Shown here one piece after another: positions 41,309 to 50,933 of a stretch of DNA of 64,000 nt. Under the pieces are notes generated by a model. It saw only the letters and a list, made by a program, of their open reading frames with translations. It had not been told where the DNA came from and did no database searches. Each line of letters starts with the position of its first letter. Position 1 is the stretch's first letter. Origin of the DNA: Actibacterium sp. MT2.3-13A (lineage in GTDB: Bacteria; Pseudomonadota; Alphaproteobacteria; Rhodobacterales; Rhodobacteraceae). Made by a program: the position numbers and the translations under genes. Where the stretch lies: contig NZ_JAGSOU010000016.1 of NCBI RefSeq assembly GCF_018139985.1, positions 17,997 through 81,996 of the forward strand, written 5' to 3'.

Positions 41309-43507
41309 ATGAGCGATTTCAGCTACTCCGTGGACGCGGACGGCGTTGCCATCATCACCTGGGACACCCAGGGCAAGTCGATGAACGTGATGAACGAGCA
41401 GGGTTTCCTCGACCTTGAGGCGCATATCGACGCGGCGCTGGCGGACGATGCCGTCAAGGGCGTGATCATCACCTCGGGCAAGCCCGGCTCCTTTGCCGGG
41501 GGCATGGACCTCAACGTCATCGCCAAGATGAAGGAGACGGCCGGTGACAACCCGGCCAAGGGCCTGTTCGAGGGCGTCATGGGGATGCACGCCATCCTGC
41601 GCAAGATCGAGCGCGCGGGCATGGACGACAGGAACAAGGGCGGCAAGCCGATCGCCGCCGCCCTGCCCGGCACGGCGCTGGGGATCGGGCTGGAGATCCC
41701 GCTGGCCTGCCACAGGATCTTCGCCGCCGACAACGGATCGGCCAAGATCGGCCTGCCCGAGATCATGGTCGGCATCTTCCCCGGCGCGGGCGGCACCACG
41801 CGGCTGGTGCGCAAGCTGGGCGCGATGGCCGCGGCGCCGCTGCTTCTGGAAGGCAAGCTGAACGACGCGAAAAAGGCCAAATCCGCGGGCGTGATCGACG
41901 AGGTGGTCCCCGCCGACGAGCTGATCGCCAAGGCCAGGGAATGGGTCCTGTCGGAGCCGACGATCGTGAAGCCCTGGGACGAGAAGGGCTACAAGATGCC
42001 CGGTGGCGCGCCGTATCACCCGGCGGGCTTCATGACCTTCGTCGGCGCCTCGGCGATGGTTAACGGCAAGACGCAGGGCGTCTACCCGGCGGCCAAGGCA
42101 CTATTGAGCGCGGTCTACGAGGGCGCGCTGGTGCCCTTCGACACCGCGCTGCGGATCGAGGCGCGCTGGTTCACCCATGTGCTGATGAACCCGTCCTCAA
42201 GCGCCATGATCCGCAGCCTCTTCATCAACAAGGAGGCGCTGGAGAAGGGTGCGAACCGCCCCGCCGTCGAGGATCAGAAGGTCCGCAAGGTCGGGGTCCT
42301 CGGCGCGGGCATGATGGGCGCGGGCATCGCGCTGGTCTCGGCCCTGGCCGGCATCGAGGTGGTGCTGATCGACCAGAGCCAGGAGGCCGCCGAGCGCGGC
42401 AGGGCCTATGCCGAGGACTACATGGACAAGGGCATTTCCCGCAGGAAAGCCACGCCCGAGAAAAAGACAGAGGTGCTGCGCCGGATCACCGCCACCACCG
42501 ATTACGCCGCGCTGGCCGATTGCGACCTGATCGTCGAAGCCGTGTTCGAGGATCCCGCCATCAAGGCCGAGGTGACGAAAAAGGTCGAGGAGGTGGTGGG
42601 CGCGGACTGCATCTTCGCCACCAACACCTCGACCCTGCCGATCACCGATCTGGCCAGCGCATCGAAGCGGCCAGAGCAGTTCATCGGCATCCATTTCTTC
42701 TCGCCCGTCGAGAAGATGATGCTGGTGGAGATCATCAAGGGCCGCGCGACCGGCGAGCGCGCGGTGGCCAAGGCGCTGGATTACGTGCGCCAGATCCGCA
42801 AGACCCCGATCGTGGTCAACGACGCGCGCTTCTTCTACGCCAACCGCTGCATCATCCCCTATATCAACGAAGGCATCCGCATGGTCCGCGAGGGAGTGGC
42901 GCCCGCGCTGATCGAGAATGCGGCGCGCATGGTCGGCATGCCGCTGGGCCCGCTGCAACTGGTGGACGAGACCTCGATCGACCTCGGGGTCAAGATCGCC
43001 AAGGCCACCAGGGCGGCGATGGGCGATGCCTACCCGGACGGGGCGGTGGACGAGGTGCTGTTCTGGATGGCGGGCGAGGGCCGGCTGGGGCGCAAGGCCA
43101 AGGCGGGCTTCTACGCCTATGACGACGCCGGCAAACGCATCGGCCTGTGGGATGGTCTGGGCGCGCAATACAGGCGGGCCGAGGACCAGCCCGATCTGTC
43201 CGAAGTCCAGCACCGGCTGCTGTTCGCCCAGGTGCTGGAGGCGGTGCGGGCGCTGGAGGACGGCGTGCTGACCGACATCCGCGAAGGCGACGTGGGCGCG
43301 ATCCTGGGCTGGGGCTTCGCGCCGTGGTCGGGCGGGCCGTTCAGCTGGCTCGACATTATCGGGGCGCCGCGCGCCGTCGATCTCTGCACGGGGCTGGAGC
43401 GGGCGCATGGCGGCCGCTTCGCGGCGCCCGCGCTGCTGCGGGAAATGGCGGAAAGGGGCGAGAGCTTCTACAGCCGTTTCGCCCCGGATGCGGCTCAGGC
43501 CGCGTGA
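41309..43507 (+). CDS. Multifunctional enoyl-CoA hydratase / 3-hydroxyacyl-CoA dehydrogenase, FadB/FadJ-like
   Basis: A 732-residue bifunctional enzyme. The N-terminal hydratase domain (about 1-190) shows GKPGSFAGGMDLNVIA and the oxyanion/glutamate region ALPGTALGIGLEIPLACHR, KIGLPEIMVGIFPGAGGTTR. The dehydrogenase part starts at KVGVLGAGMMGAGIALVSAL (about 330), followed by NTSTLPITDLASASKRPEQF and IGIHFFSPVEKMMLVEI. The C-terminal domain contains PLGPLQLVDETSIDLGVKI. The order is that of FadJ/FadB. It is last in the fatty-acid unit, and its end overlaps the convergent Hint gene by 13 bases. Confidence 0.95.
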   Translation: MSDFSYSVDADGVAIITWDTQGKSMNVMNEQGFLDLEAHIDAALADDAVKGVIITSGKPGSFAGGMDLNVIAKMKETAGDNPAKGLFEGVMGMHAILRKIERAGMDDRNKGGKPIAAALPGTALGIGLEIPLACHRIFAADNGSAKIGLPEIMVGIFPGAGGTTRLVRKLGAMAAAPLLLEGKLNDAKKAKSAGVIDEVVPADELIAKAREWVLSEPTIVKPWDEKGYKMPGGAPYHPAGFMTFVGASAMVNGKTQGVYPAAKALLSAVYEGALVPFDTALRIEARWFTHVLMNPSSSAMIRSLFINKEALEKGANRPAVEDQKVRKVGVLGAGMMGAGIALVSALAGIEVVLIDQSQEAAERGRAYAEDYMDKGISRRKATPEKKTEVLRRITATTDYAALADCDLIVEAVFEDPAIKAEVTKKVEEVVGADCIFATNTSTLPITDLASASKRPEQFIGIHFFSPVEKMMLVEIIKGRATGERAVAKALDYVRQIRKTPIVVNDARFFYANRCIIPYINEGIRMVREGVAPALIENAARMVGMPLGPLQLVDETSIDLGVKIAKATRAAMGDAYPDGAVDEVLFWMAGEGRLGRKAKAGFYAYDDAGKRIGLWDGLGAQYRRAEDQPDLSEVQHRLLFAQVLEAVRALEDGVLTDIREGDVGAILGWGFAPWSGGPFSWLDIIGAPRAVDLCTGLERAHGGRFAAPALLREMAERGESFYSRFAPDAAQAA

Positions 43508-44202
43508 CTGTCAGGCTCCGGCGTGTCCCCGGGCGCGCCGGAGCGAGCCTCGCCCAGAACGGCCCGCGCCTCCATCGGCGTGAGGACGTGATACTCCGAC
43601 AGGATCTCGCTTTCCGAGGCCAGCTCGTCCAGCGTCAGCACGGTGCCCGCGATATGCGACGGGCAGAAGGCCAGCGCTGAGCCGTTCACATAGACGATCT
43701 CGTCATTCTCGAAGCCCAGCGCGACCACCTCGACCGGGTCGACCGGCAGCAGCCGCCCGATCCCGAACCGGCCGTCCAGCACGTTGGCGGGCACCAGGAC
43801 GAAGGGGTCGCCGTAGATGTCTTCGGCGGCGTCGGATTCCACCAGCATGGGCTGGTCCGGCAACAGGGTCATGGGCTGGGAATTGCCCAGCGCGCCCTTC
43901 GGCACTGACAGCGGCCAGAGCGGCTCGGGGCAGAGCATCGGCGCGGCCCAGAGCACGCCGTGCTTGATCGCGCCGACCGGCTGCAGACCGCCGTCGAAGG
44001 TCATCACCTTGTCGCCCTCGCGCAGCGTTTCGACGGCGCGCCAGCCCCCCTCGGTCGCGACCATGGTGCCCACGACCAGCCCGGCCGTCATGTCCGCGGC
44101 CGGGTGCGCGCCGTGATCGATCGCATCGACCCACGCCTCGTCAAGCTCCGCTTGGTCATGCGCGCCGGCGCCGCGGATCTCGTTTTTCCGGCCCATGATC
44201 AT
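43495..44202 (-). CDS. Hint-domain (hedgehog/intein-like) protein, possibly inactive
   Basis: A 235-residue protein with a Hint domain from about residue 38: GLVVGTMVATEGGWRAVETL then REGDKVMTFDGGLQPVGAIK, a pattern found in many Rhodobacteraceae secreted or surface proteins. Normally the domain begins with a catalytic cysteine, as in CFxxGTxI; here the matching position reads GLVVGTMVA, so the self-splicing residue seems to be lost. A later cysteine occurs in AFCPSHIAGT. The gene overlaps the FadB end by 13 bases and is read toward it. The start could also be 44196. Confidence 0.72.
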   Translation of the reverse strand: MIMGRKNEIRGAGAHDQAELDEAWVDAIDHGAHPAADMTAGLVVGTMVATEGGWRAVETLREGDKVMTFDGGLQPVGAIKHGVLWAAPMLCPEPLWPLSVPKGALGNSQPMTLLPDQPMLVESDAAEDIYGDPFVLVPANVLDGRFGIGRLLPVDPVEVVALGFENDEIVYVNGSALAFCPSHIAGTVLTLDELASESEILSEYHVLTPMEARAVLGEARSGAPGDTPEPDSHAA

Positions 44203-44421
44203 CGGTCTGCACCTTCGGTTGCGCGGCGCTTATCAGCGCCGCCGTCTCGGGTGCCCGGGTATCTGACGAGCCGACAGCTCCCCAGGCAGGACAGTTCACT
44301 TTGACGACGCATGCGGATTCCGGCCTCAATTGGCCTGAAATGCGGCATTTTCGCGGCATTCCGAACAAATGTCTGCTTTCTAGGTTATCGTTTCAACTTC
44401 ATCACCAGATCTAGTGAACGC

Positions 44422-45066
44422 CTAGAAGTTGTATCCGAAACGATTGATGTCCTCGGCGCAGAGCTGCGCCACCAGCGCGGCGTCGTCATCACTGTAGCAG
44501 GCCCGGTAAGCGGCCACGCGGTCCGAGGCGTTGGCCCGCCCCACCTCCGGCGCGAATCCCAGATGCGCGGCCAGCGGCGCGAGGTCGGCCTCCAGCTGCT
44601 CCAGCCGGATGAAGGCGTCGCAGCGCTCGGCCCCGTCGCGGTCCTGCATGTAGTGGCCATAGGGCGCCGCGGCCAGGCTGCCCCGGGTCTGCGGATGGTT
44701 GAGGAACGCCGAGAATCCGTGCCGCTGCGCCAGACCCACCGCCGGATGGTCGAAGCGCTGCGCCCGCAGCCAGTGATAATAGCTCACCACCCGGTCCCAC
44801 GGGTTGCGCACCAGCGTGAAGGTGAAGAACTCCTCGATCTCGCGCTGGGTCACCAGCCCGTAGATGTCGCTCAGCCGCGCATGTTTCCACAGCCGGCCCG
44901 AGGTCCGAACCCCGTCCAGCCGCCGCCGCCGCCGCCGCGCCTTGGGAGTGTCCCCGATCAGGATGTCGTCCTTCATCGCGCGCGCCTCCAGCGCCAGGCT
45001 CAGCGCGGTGCCGCCGGTCTTGGGAATATGGACGAAGATGTAGCGCCGGCCATGCGAGATGATCAT
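44422..45066 (-). CDS. Sulfotransferase family protein
   Basis: A 214-residue sulfotransferase that would use PAPS to sulfate a carbohydrate or other surface molecule. The 5'-phosphosulfate loop is the N-terminal FVHIPKTGGTALSLAL, and the 3'-phosphate site is TLVRNPWDRVVSYYHWLR (about 85-102). A lysine/arginine-rich loop is RRRRRRLDG. The length suits this class of small bacterial enzymes. It lies with the Hint-domain gene in an insert between fatty-acid genes; the gap before it is AT-richer than usual, which hints at transfer. Confidence 0.87.
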   Translation of the reverse strand: MIISHGRRYIFVHIPKTGGTALSLALEARAMKDDILIGDTPKARRRRRRLDGVRTSGRLWKHARLSDIYGLVTQREIEEFFTFTLVRNPWDRVVSYYHWLRAQRFDHPAVGLAQRHGFSAFLNHPQTRGSLAAAPYGHYMQDRDGAERCDAFIRLEQLEADLAPLAAHLGFAPEVGRANASDRVAAYRACYSDDDAALVAQLCAEDINRFGYNF

Positions 45067-45175
45067 GCCCGGAGCCTAGGCCAGCCCCCCTGCCCCGCCA
45101 AGCCGGTTTTACCCTTTCCAAACCGGTGTCGCCTCGCCACTATCCCGGGTCGAGGACACCGCGAGGGAGGAGAGA

Positions 45176-46810
45176 ATGGGCTGGCTGGCCGACGAGACCG
45201 GGCTTGAGAAATGCGCCGCGAACCATGTGCCGCTGACGCCGCTGTCGCATCTGCGGCGCGCGGCCGACATCTTCCCCGGGCACGAGGCGGTGATCGACCG
45301 CGCGCGCCGGTTCACCTACGCCCAGTTGCATGAGCGCGTGACGCGGCTGGCCTCGGCGCTGGCGGCCCGGGGTGTCCGCCCCGGCGACGTGGTGGCGACG
45401 CTGCTGCCCAACATCCTGGCCCAGGTCGAAAGCAGCTGGGCCGTGCCCGCCTGCGGCGCGGTGCTGAACACCATCAACACGCGGCTGGAGCGCGAGACCG
45501 TCAGCTATATCCTGGCGCATGGCGGGGCCAGGGTGGTTCTGGTCGACAGCGCCCTGCTGGAACTGGCCGAGGCCGCCATCGCCGCCATGGACGAGGGCAC
45601 GGCGCCCGAGATCATCGAGGTCGCCGATCACGAGGCGGGCTTCCGACCCTCGGGCCGGCACGCGGAATACGAGGACGTGCTGGCCGCGGCCGACCCCGCG
45701 TTCGACTGGATCATGCCCGGGGACGAGTGGGAGAGCATCTCGCTCAACTACACCTCCGGCACCACGGGGCGGCCCAAGGGCGTGGTCTATCACCACCGCG
45801 GCGCGTATCTGTCGACGCTGGGGCAGGTGATCTCGTGGCGGATGACGATGTATCCGCGGCTCCTGACCATCGTGCCGCTGTTCCACTGCAACAGCTGGTG
45901 CCATCCGTGGATGATCCCGGCGCTGGCGGGCACGATCATCTGCTGCCGCGACATCACGGCGAAGAACATCTACCACGCGATCTCGGTCGAGGGGGTGACC
46001 CATTTCGGCGGCGCCCCGATCGTGCTGAACGCCATCGTCAACGCCAGGGAAGAGGAGCGGATGCCCTTCGACCATGTGGTCGAGGTCTTCACCGCCGGCG
46101 CCCCGCCGCCCGCCGCGACGCTGGCAAGGATCGAGCCTCTGGGCTTCAACGTCACGCAGGTCTACGGCCTGACGGAAACCTACGGGCCGGCCACAGAATG
46201 CACCTGGCAGGACAGGTGGGATGACCTGCCCCAGGCCGAGCGCGCCGCGATCAAGGCGCGCACCGGCGTCGCCATGCCGATGCTGGAGGAGGCGACCGTG
46301 ATGGACGACACCATGGCCCATACCCCCCGCGACGGCGCGACCACGGGCGAGATCATGATGCGCGGCAATATCGTGATGAAGGGCTATTACAAGAACCCGG
46401 AGGCCACGGCCGAAAGCTTCGCGGGCGGCTATTTCCACTCCGGCGACGTCGCCTTCCGTCACCCCGACGGCTACATCAAGATCACCGACCGCGCCAAGGA
46501 CATCATCATCTCGGGCGGCGAAAACGTGAGTTCCGTCGAGGTCGAGGACGTCTTGATGCACCACCCCGCGGTCGCGCTCTGCGCCGTGGTGGCCAAGCCC
46601 GACGAGACCTGGGGCGAGGTGCCCTGCGCCTTCGTCGAGCTGAAGGAGGGCGAAGACCCGACCGAGGAGGAGCTGATCCGGTTCTGCCGTGAGCATCTGG
46701 CGGGCTTCAAGACGCCCAAGCGGGTGATCTTCGAGGAACTGCCAAAGACCTCCACCGGCAAGATCCAGAAATTCCAGCTGCGCGAACGGGCCAGGGCGCT
46801 GCCCCGCTGA
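45176..46810 (+). CDS. Acyl-CoA synthetase, AMP-binding family
   Basis: A 544-residue adenylating ligase that activates a carboxylic acid to its CoA ester. The AMP-binding motif YTSGTTGRPKGVVYHHRGA lies near residue 187-205. VYGLTETYGPATECTW, YFHSGDVAFRHPDGYIKITD, RAKDIIISGGENVSSVEVED and the C-terminal lysine in PKTSTGKIQKFQLR complete the set. The length matches DmdB-like and medium-chain or aromatic acyl-CoA ligases. It would feed the beta-oxidation genes at 37-43 kb. The substrate is not fixed by the sequence. Confidence 0.92.
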   Translation: MGWLADETGLEKCAANHVPLTPLSHLRRAADIFPGHEAVIDRARRFTYAQLHERVTRLASALAARGVRPGDVVATLLPNILAQVESSWAVPACGAVLNTINTRLERETVSYILAHGGARVVLVDSALLELAEAAIAAMDEGTAPEIIEVADHEAGFRPSGRHAEYEDVLAAADPAFDWIMPGDEWESISLNYTSGTTGRPKGVVYHHRGAYLSTLGQVISWRMTMYPRLLTIVPLFHCNSWCHPWMIPALAGTIICCRDITAKNIYHAISVEGVTHFGGAPIVLNAIVNAREEERMPFDHVVEVFTAGAPPPAATLARIEPLGFNVTQVYGLTETYGPATECTWQDRWDDLPQAERAAIKARTGVAMPMLEEATVMDDTMAHTPRDGATTGEIMMRGNIVMKGYYKNPEATAESFAGGYFHSGDVAFRHPDGYIKITDRAKDIIISGGENVSSVEVEDVLMHHPAVALCAVVAKPDETWGEVPCAFVELKEGEDPTEEELIRFCREHLAGFKTPKRVIFEELPKTSTGKIQKFQLRERARALPR

Positions 46811-46886
46811 GGGGCGGCATTGTCGCGCTCCGGTCGCTGGGATAACATCGGCGCCCAATAGCAATAACGGGCAGGACAGGGCCGCG

Positions 46887-47897
46887 ATGACGGCGCTCAA
46901 GCAATTCGAACGGCTGGAAAGCCCGGGCCTGTGGCGCGAGTCGCCGCAGGCGCAGCGGCGCGACGTGATCCTCACCTTCGGCGATGCCTCGCTGGTCATC
47001 GCCGACAGCCAGGCGCGTCCTCTGACCCACTGGTCGCTGGCCGCGCTGTCCCGGCTCAATCCCGGCGCGCTGCCCGCACTCTATTCCCCCGATCCCGACA
47101 GCGGCGAGACGCTGGAACTGGACGACGCCCTGATGATCGAGGCGATCGAGACCGTGCGCGCCGCCATCAGCCGCGCCCGCCCGCATCGCGGCCGGCTGCG
47201 CCTGCTGGCGCTGGGCGGCAGCCTCGCCGCGGTGCTGTCGCTGGGACTGTTCTGGATGCCCGGCGCGCTGGTGCGCCACACCGCGGCGGTGGTGCCCGCC
47301 CCCGCCCGCGCCGAGATCGGCGCGGCGCTGCTGGCGCAGATCACCCGCGTCTCGGGCCCGCCCTGCCGCGAGGCAGGCGGGCGGCAGGCGCTGGCCCGCC
47401 TCTCCGCCCGCCTGCCCGGCCGCGGCCGCACGGTGGTCCTGCCCGCGGGCATCGCGCAGGCCGCGCATCTGCCCGGCGGGCTCGTGCTGCTGAACCGCGC
47501 GCTGGTCGAGGATTACGACGGCCCCGAGGTGGCGGCGGGCTTCATCCTGGCCGAGCGCGCCCGCGCCGCCGAGGCAGACCCGCTGCAATCGCTGCTGCGC
47601 GCAGTGGGCCTGCGCGCCACCTTGCGCCTGCTGACCACCGGCGCCCTGCCCGACAGCGCCCTGCGCGCCTATGCCGAGGAACTGCCCGGTGCCCCGCCCC
47701 GACCGCTGACGGACGAGACCCTTCTGGCGCGCTTCGCCGAGGCCGGCGTGCCCTCCTCGCCCTATGCCTACGCGCTGGATATCTCCGGCGAGACCGTGCT
47801 GCCCCTGATCGAGGCCGATCCGATGCGCGGGCGCACGCAGGAGCCGGTGCTCGGCGATGGCGACTGGGTGCGTCTTCAGGGGATCTGCGGCGACTGA
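46887..47897 (+). CDS. Membrane protein with a degenerate M48-like region, unknown function
   Basis: A 336-residue protein with one strong hydrophobic segment, LLALGGSLAAVLSLGLFWMP (about 107-126), and a C-terminal domain. The domain part HLPGGLVLLNRALVEDYDGP and VAAGFILAERARA lies where M48-type zinc peptidases have a beta-turn and an HExxH helix, but no HExxH is present. It could therefore be an inactive relative or an unrelated protein. The N-terminal 100 residues (FGDASLVIADSQARPLTHWS) are soluble. The 3' end is 8 bases from the terminator stem. Confidence 0.65.
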   Translation: MTALKQFERLESPGLWRESPQAQRRDVILTFGDASLVIADSQARPLTHWSLAALSRLNPGALPALYSPDPDSGETLELDDALMIEAIETVRAAISRARPHRGRLRLLALGGSLAAVLSLGLFWMPGALVRHTAAVVPAPARAEIGAALLAQITRVSGPPCREAGGRQALARLSARLPGRGRTVVLPAGIAQAAHLPGGLVLLNRALVEDYDGPEVAAGFILAERARAAEADPLQSLLRAVGLRATLRLLTTGALPDSALRAYAEELPGAPPRPLTDETLLARFAEAGVPSSPYAYALDISGETVLPLIEADPMRGRTQEPVLGDGDWVRLQGICGD

Positions 47898-47900
47898 AAA

Positions 47901-47930
47901 ACGAACGCCCCGTCAGGATCTGACGGGGCG
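47901..47930 (-). terminator. Terminator of the SPOR-protein gene (11-bp perfect stem)
   Basis: CGCCCCGTCAG (47906-47916) pairs with CTGACGGGGCG (47920-47930) around GAT. On the minus strand the stem is followed by TTCGTTTTT, so it serves the leftward gene; it may also slow rightward transcription. Confidence 0.75.
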
Positions 47931-47950
47931 CCGCTCACTGCCCGGGTTTC

Positions 47951-49249
47951 TTATTTGCGAAGAAACGCATCCCCGTAGCCTGCCTTCCGGACCGCCCCGA
48001 GGGCGGAAGTCAATTGCGCCTGGGTCTCGAAGGGACCGGCGAAAACCGTCTGCATCTCCTGCCCCCCGGCGCGGGATCTGGCCACGGCCACCGGCAGGCC
48101 CAGCGCCCGCAAGCGCGCCCTGGTGGCCTCGGCATTGGCGGGCACGCCGAACATGCCCACCTGCACGAAGCGATGCGAGTCCGCCGCGGCGGCCGTCGGC
48201 GTCGTGGCCACGGCTGGGCGCTGCGATTTGCTCGTGGCCGCCACGCGCGGCTCCGGCGTCGCCTTGGTCGAGGCGCGGCCGAGATGGCGCTGCTGCATCG
48301 CGTAATCGGTATAGGGATATTTCACATGGGCCAGCTGCGTGGTCACGTCGCGGCCGGTGGTCACGTCGATCAGCCGGCGCGGCACGGTCTCGGTCCAGAG
48401 CAAATCCATCTGCGCCTTGCCCTCGGCCGAGCCCTTGCCGCGCATCGGGTTCAGGCGATCGTCCTTCCAGGCGGGCTCATACCCGGCGGGGATCTTCACC
48501 GGCGCCGGCTGGACCACCCGGCGCGGCACCGTCACCGGCTGCGGGGCCGAAGCGGCGACCGCGACGCGGCGCGGCGCATCCGCGTTCGGCGTGGCCCGGG
48601 CCACGCGCCGGCCGGCGGGTGCCTCGGCCTGCGGGCCACAGCGCACCGGGCCGGCCCGGCCGTCATTGATGTAGCCGCGCGAAATTTCCGACGCGCCAGG
48701 GCAGGCCGGATTGCGTTTCTCCGCCGTTTCAAGGGGCGCGGGCGCGGCGGTCTTCGCCGCCGGGACCTCGGGCGCGCTGGACCGTTTCGCCGCGGCGGCA
48801 GCGGCGCCGATCTTCGGCGGAGTCTCGGTCAGGGCCACCGTGGCCATCGGCGCTCCGACCGTCGCGGGAGGCGTTTTCGCTTTGCGCGGCGGCTGGGCCA
48901 CGCGCGCCGCGGGCGCTACCGCAGGCGCGGCCGGTTTCGCGGCGGAATCCTCGGCGGGCTTGGCCGCGACCTTCGGCGCCGGCGCCGCCGGCGCTTCGGC
49001 GGCCAGAGAAGGCTTGAACCCGCACAGAACCTTGCGCTCGCGCGTCACGCGCGGCACCCAGGTCACCTGCCCGGCATAGCCCGCGCGCACATAGACGCAG
49101 CCGCGGCTGTCGACATATTGATTGGCGGCGTAGCTTGCCGGCGGAACTTCGGCCGGGCCGTCATCGGCGCGCAGGGTCCCGGCCGAAACGGCAGACGCGG
49201 CGGCCGAGGCCGCGACCAGCGCGATAATGAAAACTCGACGAAGATGCAT
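47951..49249 (-). CDS. Exported SPOR-domain protein
   Basis: A 432-residue exported protein. The N-terminus MHLRRVFIIALVAASAAASA is a signal peptide. A short conserved part, YVDSRGCVYVRAGYAGQVTW and CPGASEISRGYINDGRAGPVRCG, with a very long Ala/Pro/Lys-rich linker, leads to a C-terminal SPOR domain (about 355-432), RFVQVGMFGVPANAEATRAR and FAGPFETQAQLTSALGAVRK. SPOR domains bind glycan strands at septa. The start at 49249 puts the signal peptide first. The gene lies 67 bases downstream of upp on the same strand. Confidence 0.88.
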   Translation of the reverse strand: MHLRRVFIIALVAASAAASAVSAGTLRADDGPAEVPPASYAANQYVDSRGCVYVRAGYAGQVTWVPRVTRERKVLCGFKPSLAAEAPAAPAPKVAAKPAEDSAAKPAAPAVAPAARVAQPPRKAKTPPATVGAPMATVALTETPPKIGAAAAAAKRSSAPEVPAAKTAAPAPLETAEKRNPACPGASEISRGYINDGRAGPVRCGPQAEAPAGRRVARATPNADAPRRVAVAASAPQPVTVPRRVVQPAPVKIPAGYEPAWKDDRLNPMRGKGSAEGKAQMDLLWTETVPRRLIDVTTGRDVTTQLAHVKYPYTDYAMQQRHLGRASTKATPEPRVAATSKSQRPAVATTPTAAAADSHRFVQVGMFGVPANAEATRARLRALGLPVAVARSRAGGQEMQTVFAGPFETQAQLTSALGAVRKAGYGDAFLRK

Positions 49250-49315
49250 CGGTGACCCCACAAAATATGGGGGCATCATGCCGAATCGCCCACAACGAGT
49301 AAAGAAGGAATTGGC

Positions 49316-49948
49316 CTATTTGGTGCCGTACATTCGGTCGCCCGCATCCCCTAGCCCCGGAACAATATATCCTTGGTCGTTAAGCTTTTCGTCCACAGCC
49401 GCTGTGACGATCGGCACGTCCGGATGGGCCTCCTGCATGCGCTGCACCCCCTCGGGCGCGGCCAAAAGACAGAGAAAACGGATGTTTGTGGCACCCGCCT
49501 TTTTCAGCAGGTCGATCGCCGCGACCGACGAATTGCCGGTGGCCAGCATCGGGTCGACGCAGATCACCATGCGGTCCTGCAACTCCTCCGGCACCTTGAA
49601 ATAATATTGCACCGGCTTCAGCGTCTCCTCGTCGCGATAGAGCCCGACGAAGCCGACCCGCGCGGATGGGATCAGGTCGAGGATGCCGTCGAGCAGCCCG
49701 TTGCCCGCGCGCAGGATCGAGATCAGCGCCAGCTTCTTGCCCGCCAGCACCGGCGCCTCGATCTCGCGCAGCGGGGTTTCCACCGCGCGGGTGGTCATCG
49801 GCAATTCGCGCGTCACCTCATAGGCCAGCAGATGCGAAATCTCGCGCAGAAGCTGCCGGAAGCCGGCCGTCGAGGTGGTCTTGTCACGCATCAGCGACAG
49901 CTTGTGCTGAACCAGCGGGTGGTCAACGACGGTCAGGTGCTTAAGCAT
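49316..49948 (-). CDS. upp: Uracil phosphoribosyltransferase
   Basis: A 210-residue salvage enzyme that joins uracil with PRPP to make UMP. The PRPP-binding loop is [20 protein letters not shown] (about 126-142), and the C-terminal uracil site is [20 protein letters not shown]. The N-terminal [20 protein letters not shown] is typical. It is the last gene of the nucleoside-salvage operon and its start overlaps the end of add by 8 bases. Confidence 0.97.
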   Translation of the reverse strand: MLKHLTVVDHPLVQHKLSLMRDKTTSTAGFRQLLREISHLLAYEVTRELPMTTRAVETPLREIEAPVLAGKKLALISILRAGNGLLDGILDLIPSARVGFVGLYRDEETLKPVQYYFKVPEELQDRMVICVDPMLATGNSSVAAIDLLKKAGATNIRFLCLLAAPEGVQRMQEAHPDVPIVTAAVDEKLNDQGYIVPGLGDAGDRMYGTK

Positions 49949-50933
49949 CGGGGGCCTCCAGGCGGGTCAGGATCTGCGCGCGGGTCTGCTCATCGCAGAA
50001 GGCCGCGCGCGCGGCAACGGTGTTGATCTCGGTGAAATCGGCCTCGTCCCAGCCGAAGGTGTCGGCCAGGCGGTGGTATTCGCCGCTCAGCGTGGTGTGG
50101 AAAAACGGCGGGTCGTCGGTCGAGAGCGTCACCTTCACCCCACGCGCGCGCAGCCGCGCCACCGGGTGCGCCGCCCAGCCGGGAAACACCCCCAGCGCGA
50201 TGTTCGAGCCGGGGCAGACCTCCAGCACGACGCCGGTAGCGGCCAGTTCATCGACCAGCGCCGGATCCTCGATCGCGCGCACGCCGTGGCCGATGCGCTC
50301 GACCCGCAGATCGCGCAGCGCCTCGCGGACCGAGTGCGGCCCGCCCCATTCGCCGGCATGGGCAGTCAGCCGCAGCCTGGCCTCGCGCGCCATGTCGAAA
50401 GCATAGGCGAAGTCTCGCGGCCGCCCCATTTTCTCGTCGCCCGCCAGGCCGAAACCCACCAGCCAGTCATCCGCCGTCTCCGCCGCGCAGAGCGCCGTCT
50501 CGCGGGCCTTGTCGGGGCCAAAATGACGGATCGCGGTGACGATGCCGCGCAGCACGATGCCGTGGGTCTTCTCCGCCAGATCGGCGGCTTCGCGGATGGC
50601 ATGCAGGTAGTCGCGCCAGGCCGTGACATCGCGCCCGCCACAGAAATCGGGCGACAGGAACATCTCGGTGTAGATCACGCCCTGCGCGGCGCTTTCCTCC
50701 AGCACCGCAAGGGTTAGGCGGTGATAGTCCTCCGGGGTCTGGATGGCCGAGGTCGCGGCCTCGTAGACATCGAGAAACTGCCAGAAATCGCGGTATTGAT
50801 AGCCGCCATTGGCGGTGAAAATGCGCGAAATGTCCAAGTTCTTCTCGCGCGCCAGCCCGCAGACGAAAGCCGCCGGCGCCGCGCCTTCGATGTGGACATG
50901 CAGCTCGACCTTGGGCAGGGCCTTCAAACTCAC
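49941..50933 (-). CDS. add: Adenosine deaminase
   Basis: A 330-residue zinc enzyme that deaminates adenosine (or adenine in some relatives). Metal and active-site residues are in [15 protein letters not shown] (about 6-20), [13 protein letters not shown] (His and Glu, about 190-200), IGHGVRA and [16 protein letters not shown] (about 276). The GTG start at 50931-50933 overlaps the TGA of deoB and is preceded by GGGAGGAG. Adenine deaminases of fungal type share these motifs, so adenine cannot be excluded, although the operon context favours nucleosides. Confidence 0.92.
   Translation of the reverse strand: MSLKALPKVELHVHIEGAAPAAFVCGLAREKNLDISRIFTANGGYQYRDFWQFLDVYEAATSAIQTPEDYHRLTLAVLEESAAQGVIYTEMFLSPDFCGGRDVTAWRDYLHAIREAADLAEKTHGIVLRGIVTAIRHFGPDKARETALCAAETADDWLVGFGLAGDEKMGRPRDFAYAFDMAREARLRLTAHAGEWGGPHSVREALRDLRVERIGHGVRAIEDPALVDELAATGVVLEVCPGSNIALGVFPGWAAHPVARLRARGVKVTLSTDDPPFFHTTLSGEYHRLADTFGWDEADFTEINTVAARAAFCDEQTRAQILTRLEAPDA

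Noticed and set aside
37070..46810. DMSP degradation locus (DmdB/DmdC-like genes)
   Set aside because: The dehydrogenase and ligase resemble DmdC and DmdB, but DmdA and DmdD are absent and the neighbours are general fatty-acid genes, so ordinary beta-oxidation is the simpler reading.
45140..47059. 639-codon minus-strand frame opposite the acyl-CoA ligase
   Set aside because: Antisense to a complete AMP-binding enzyme and without motifs of its own.
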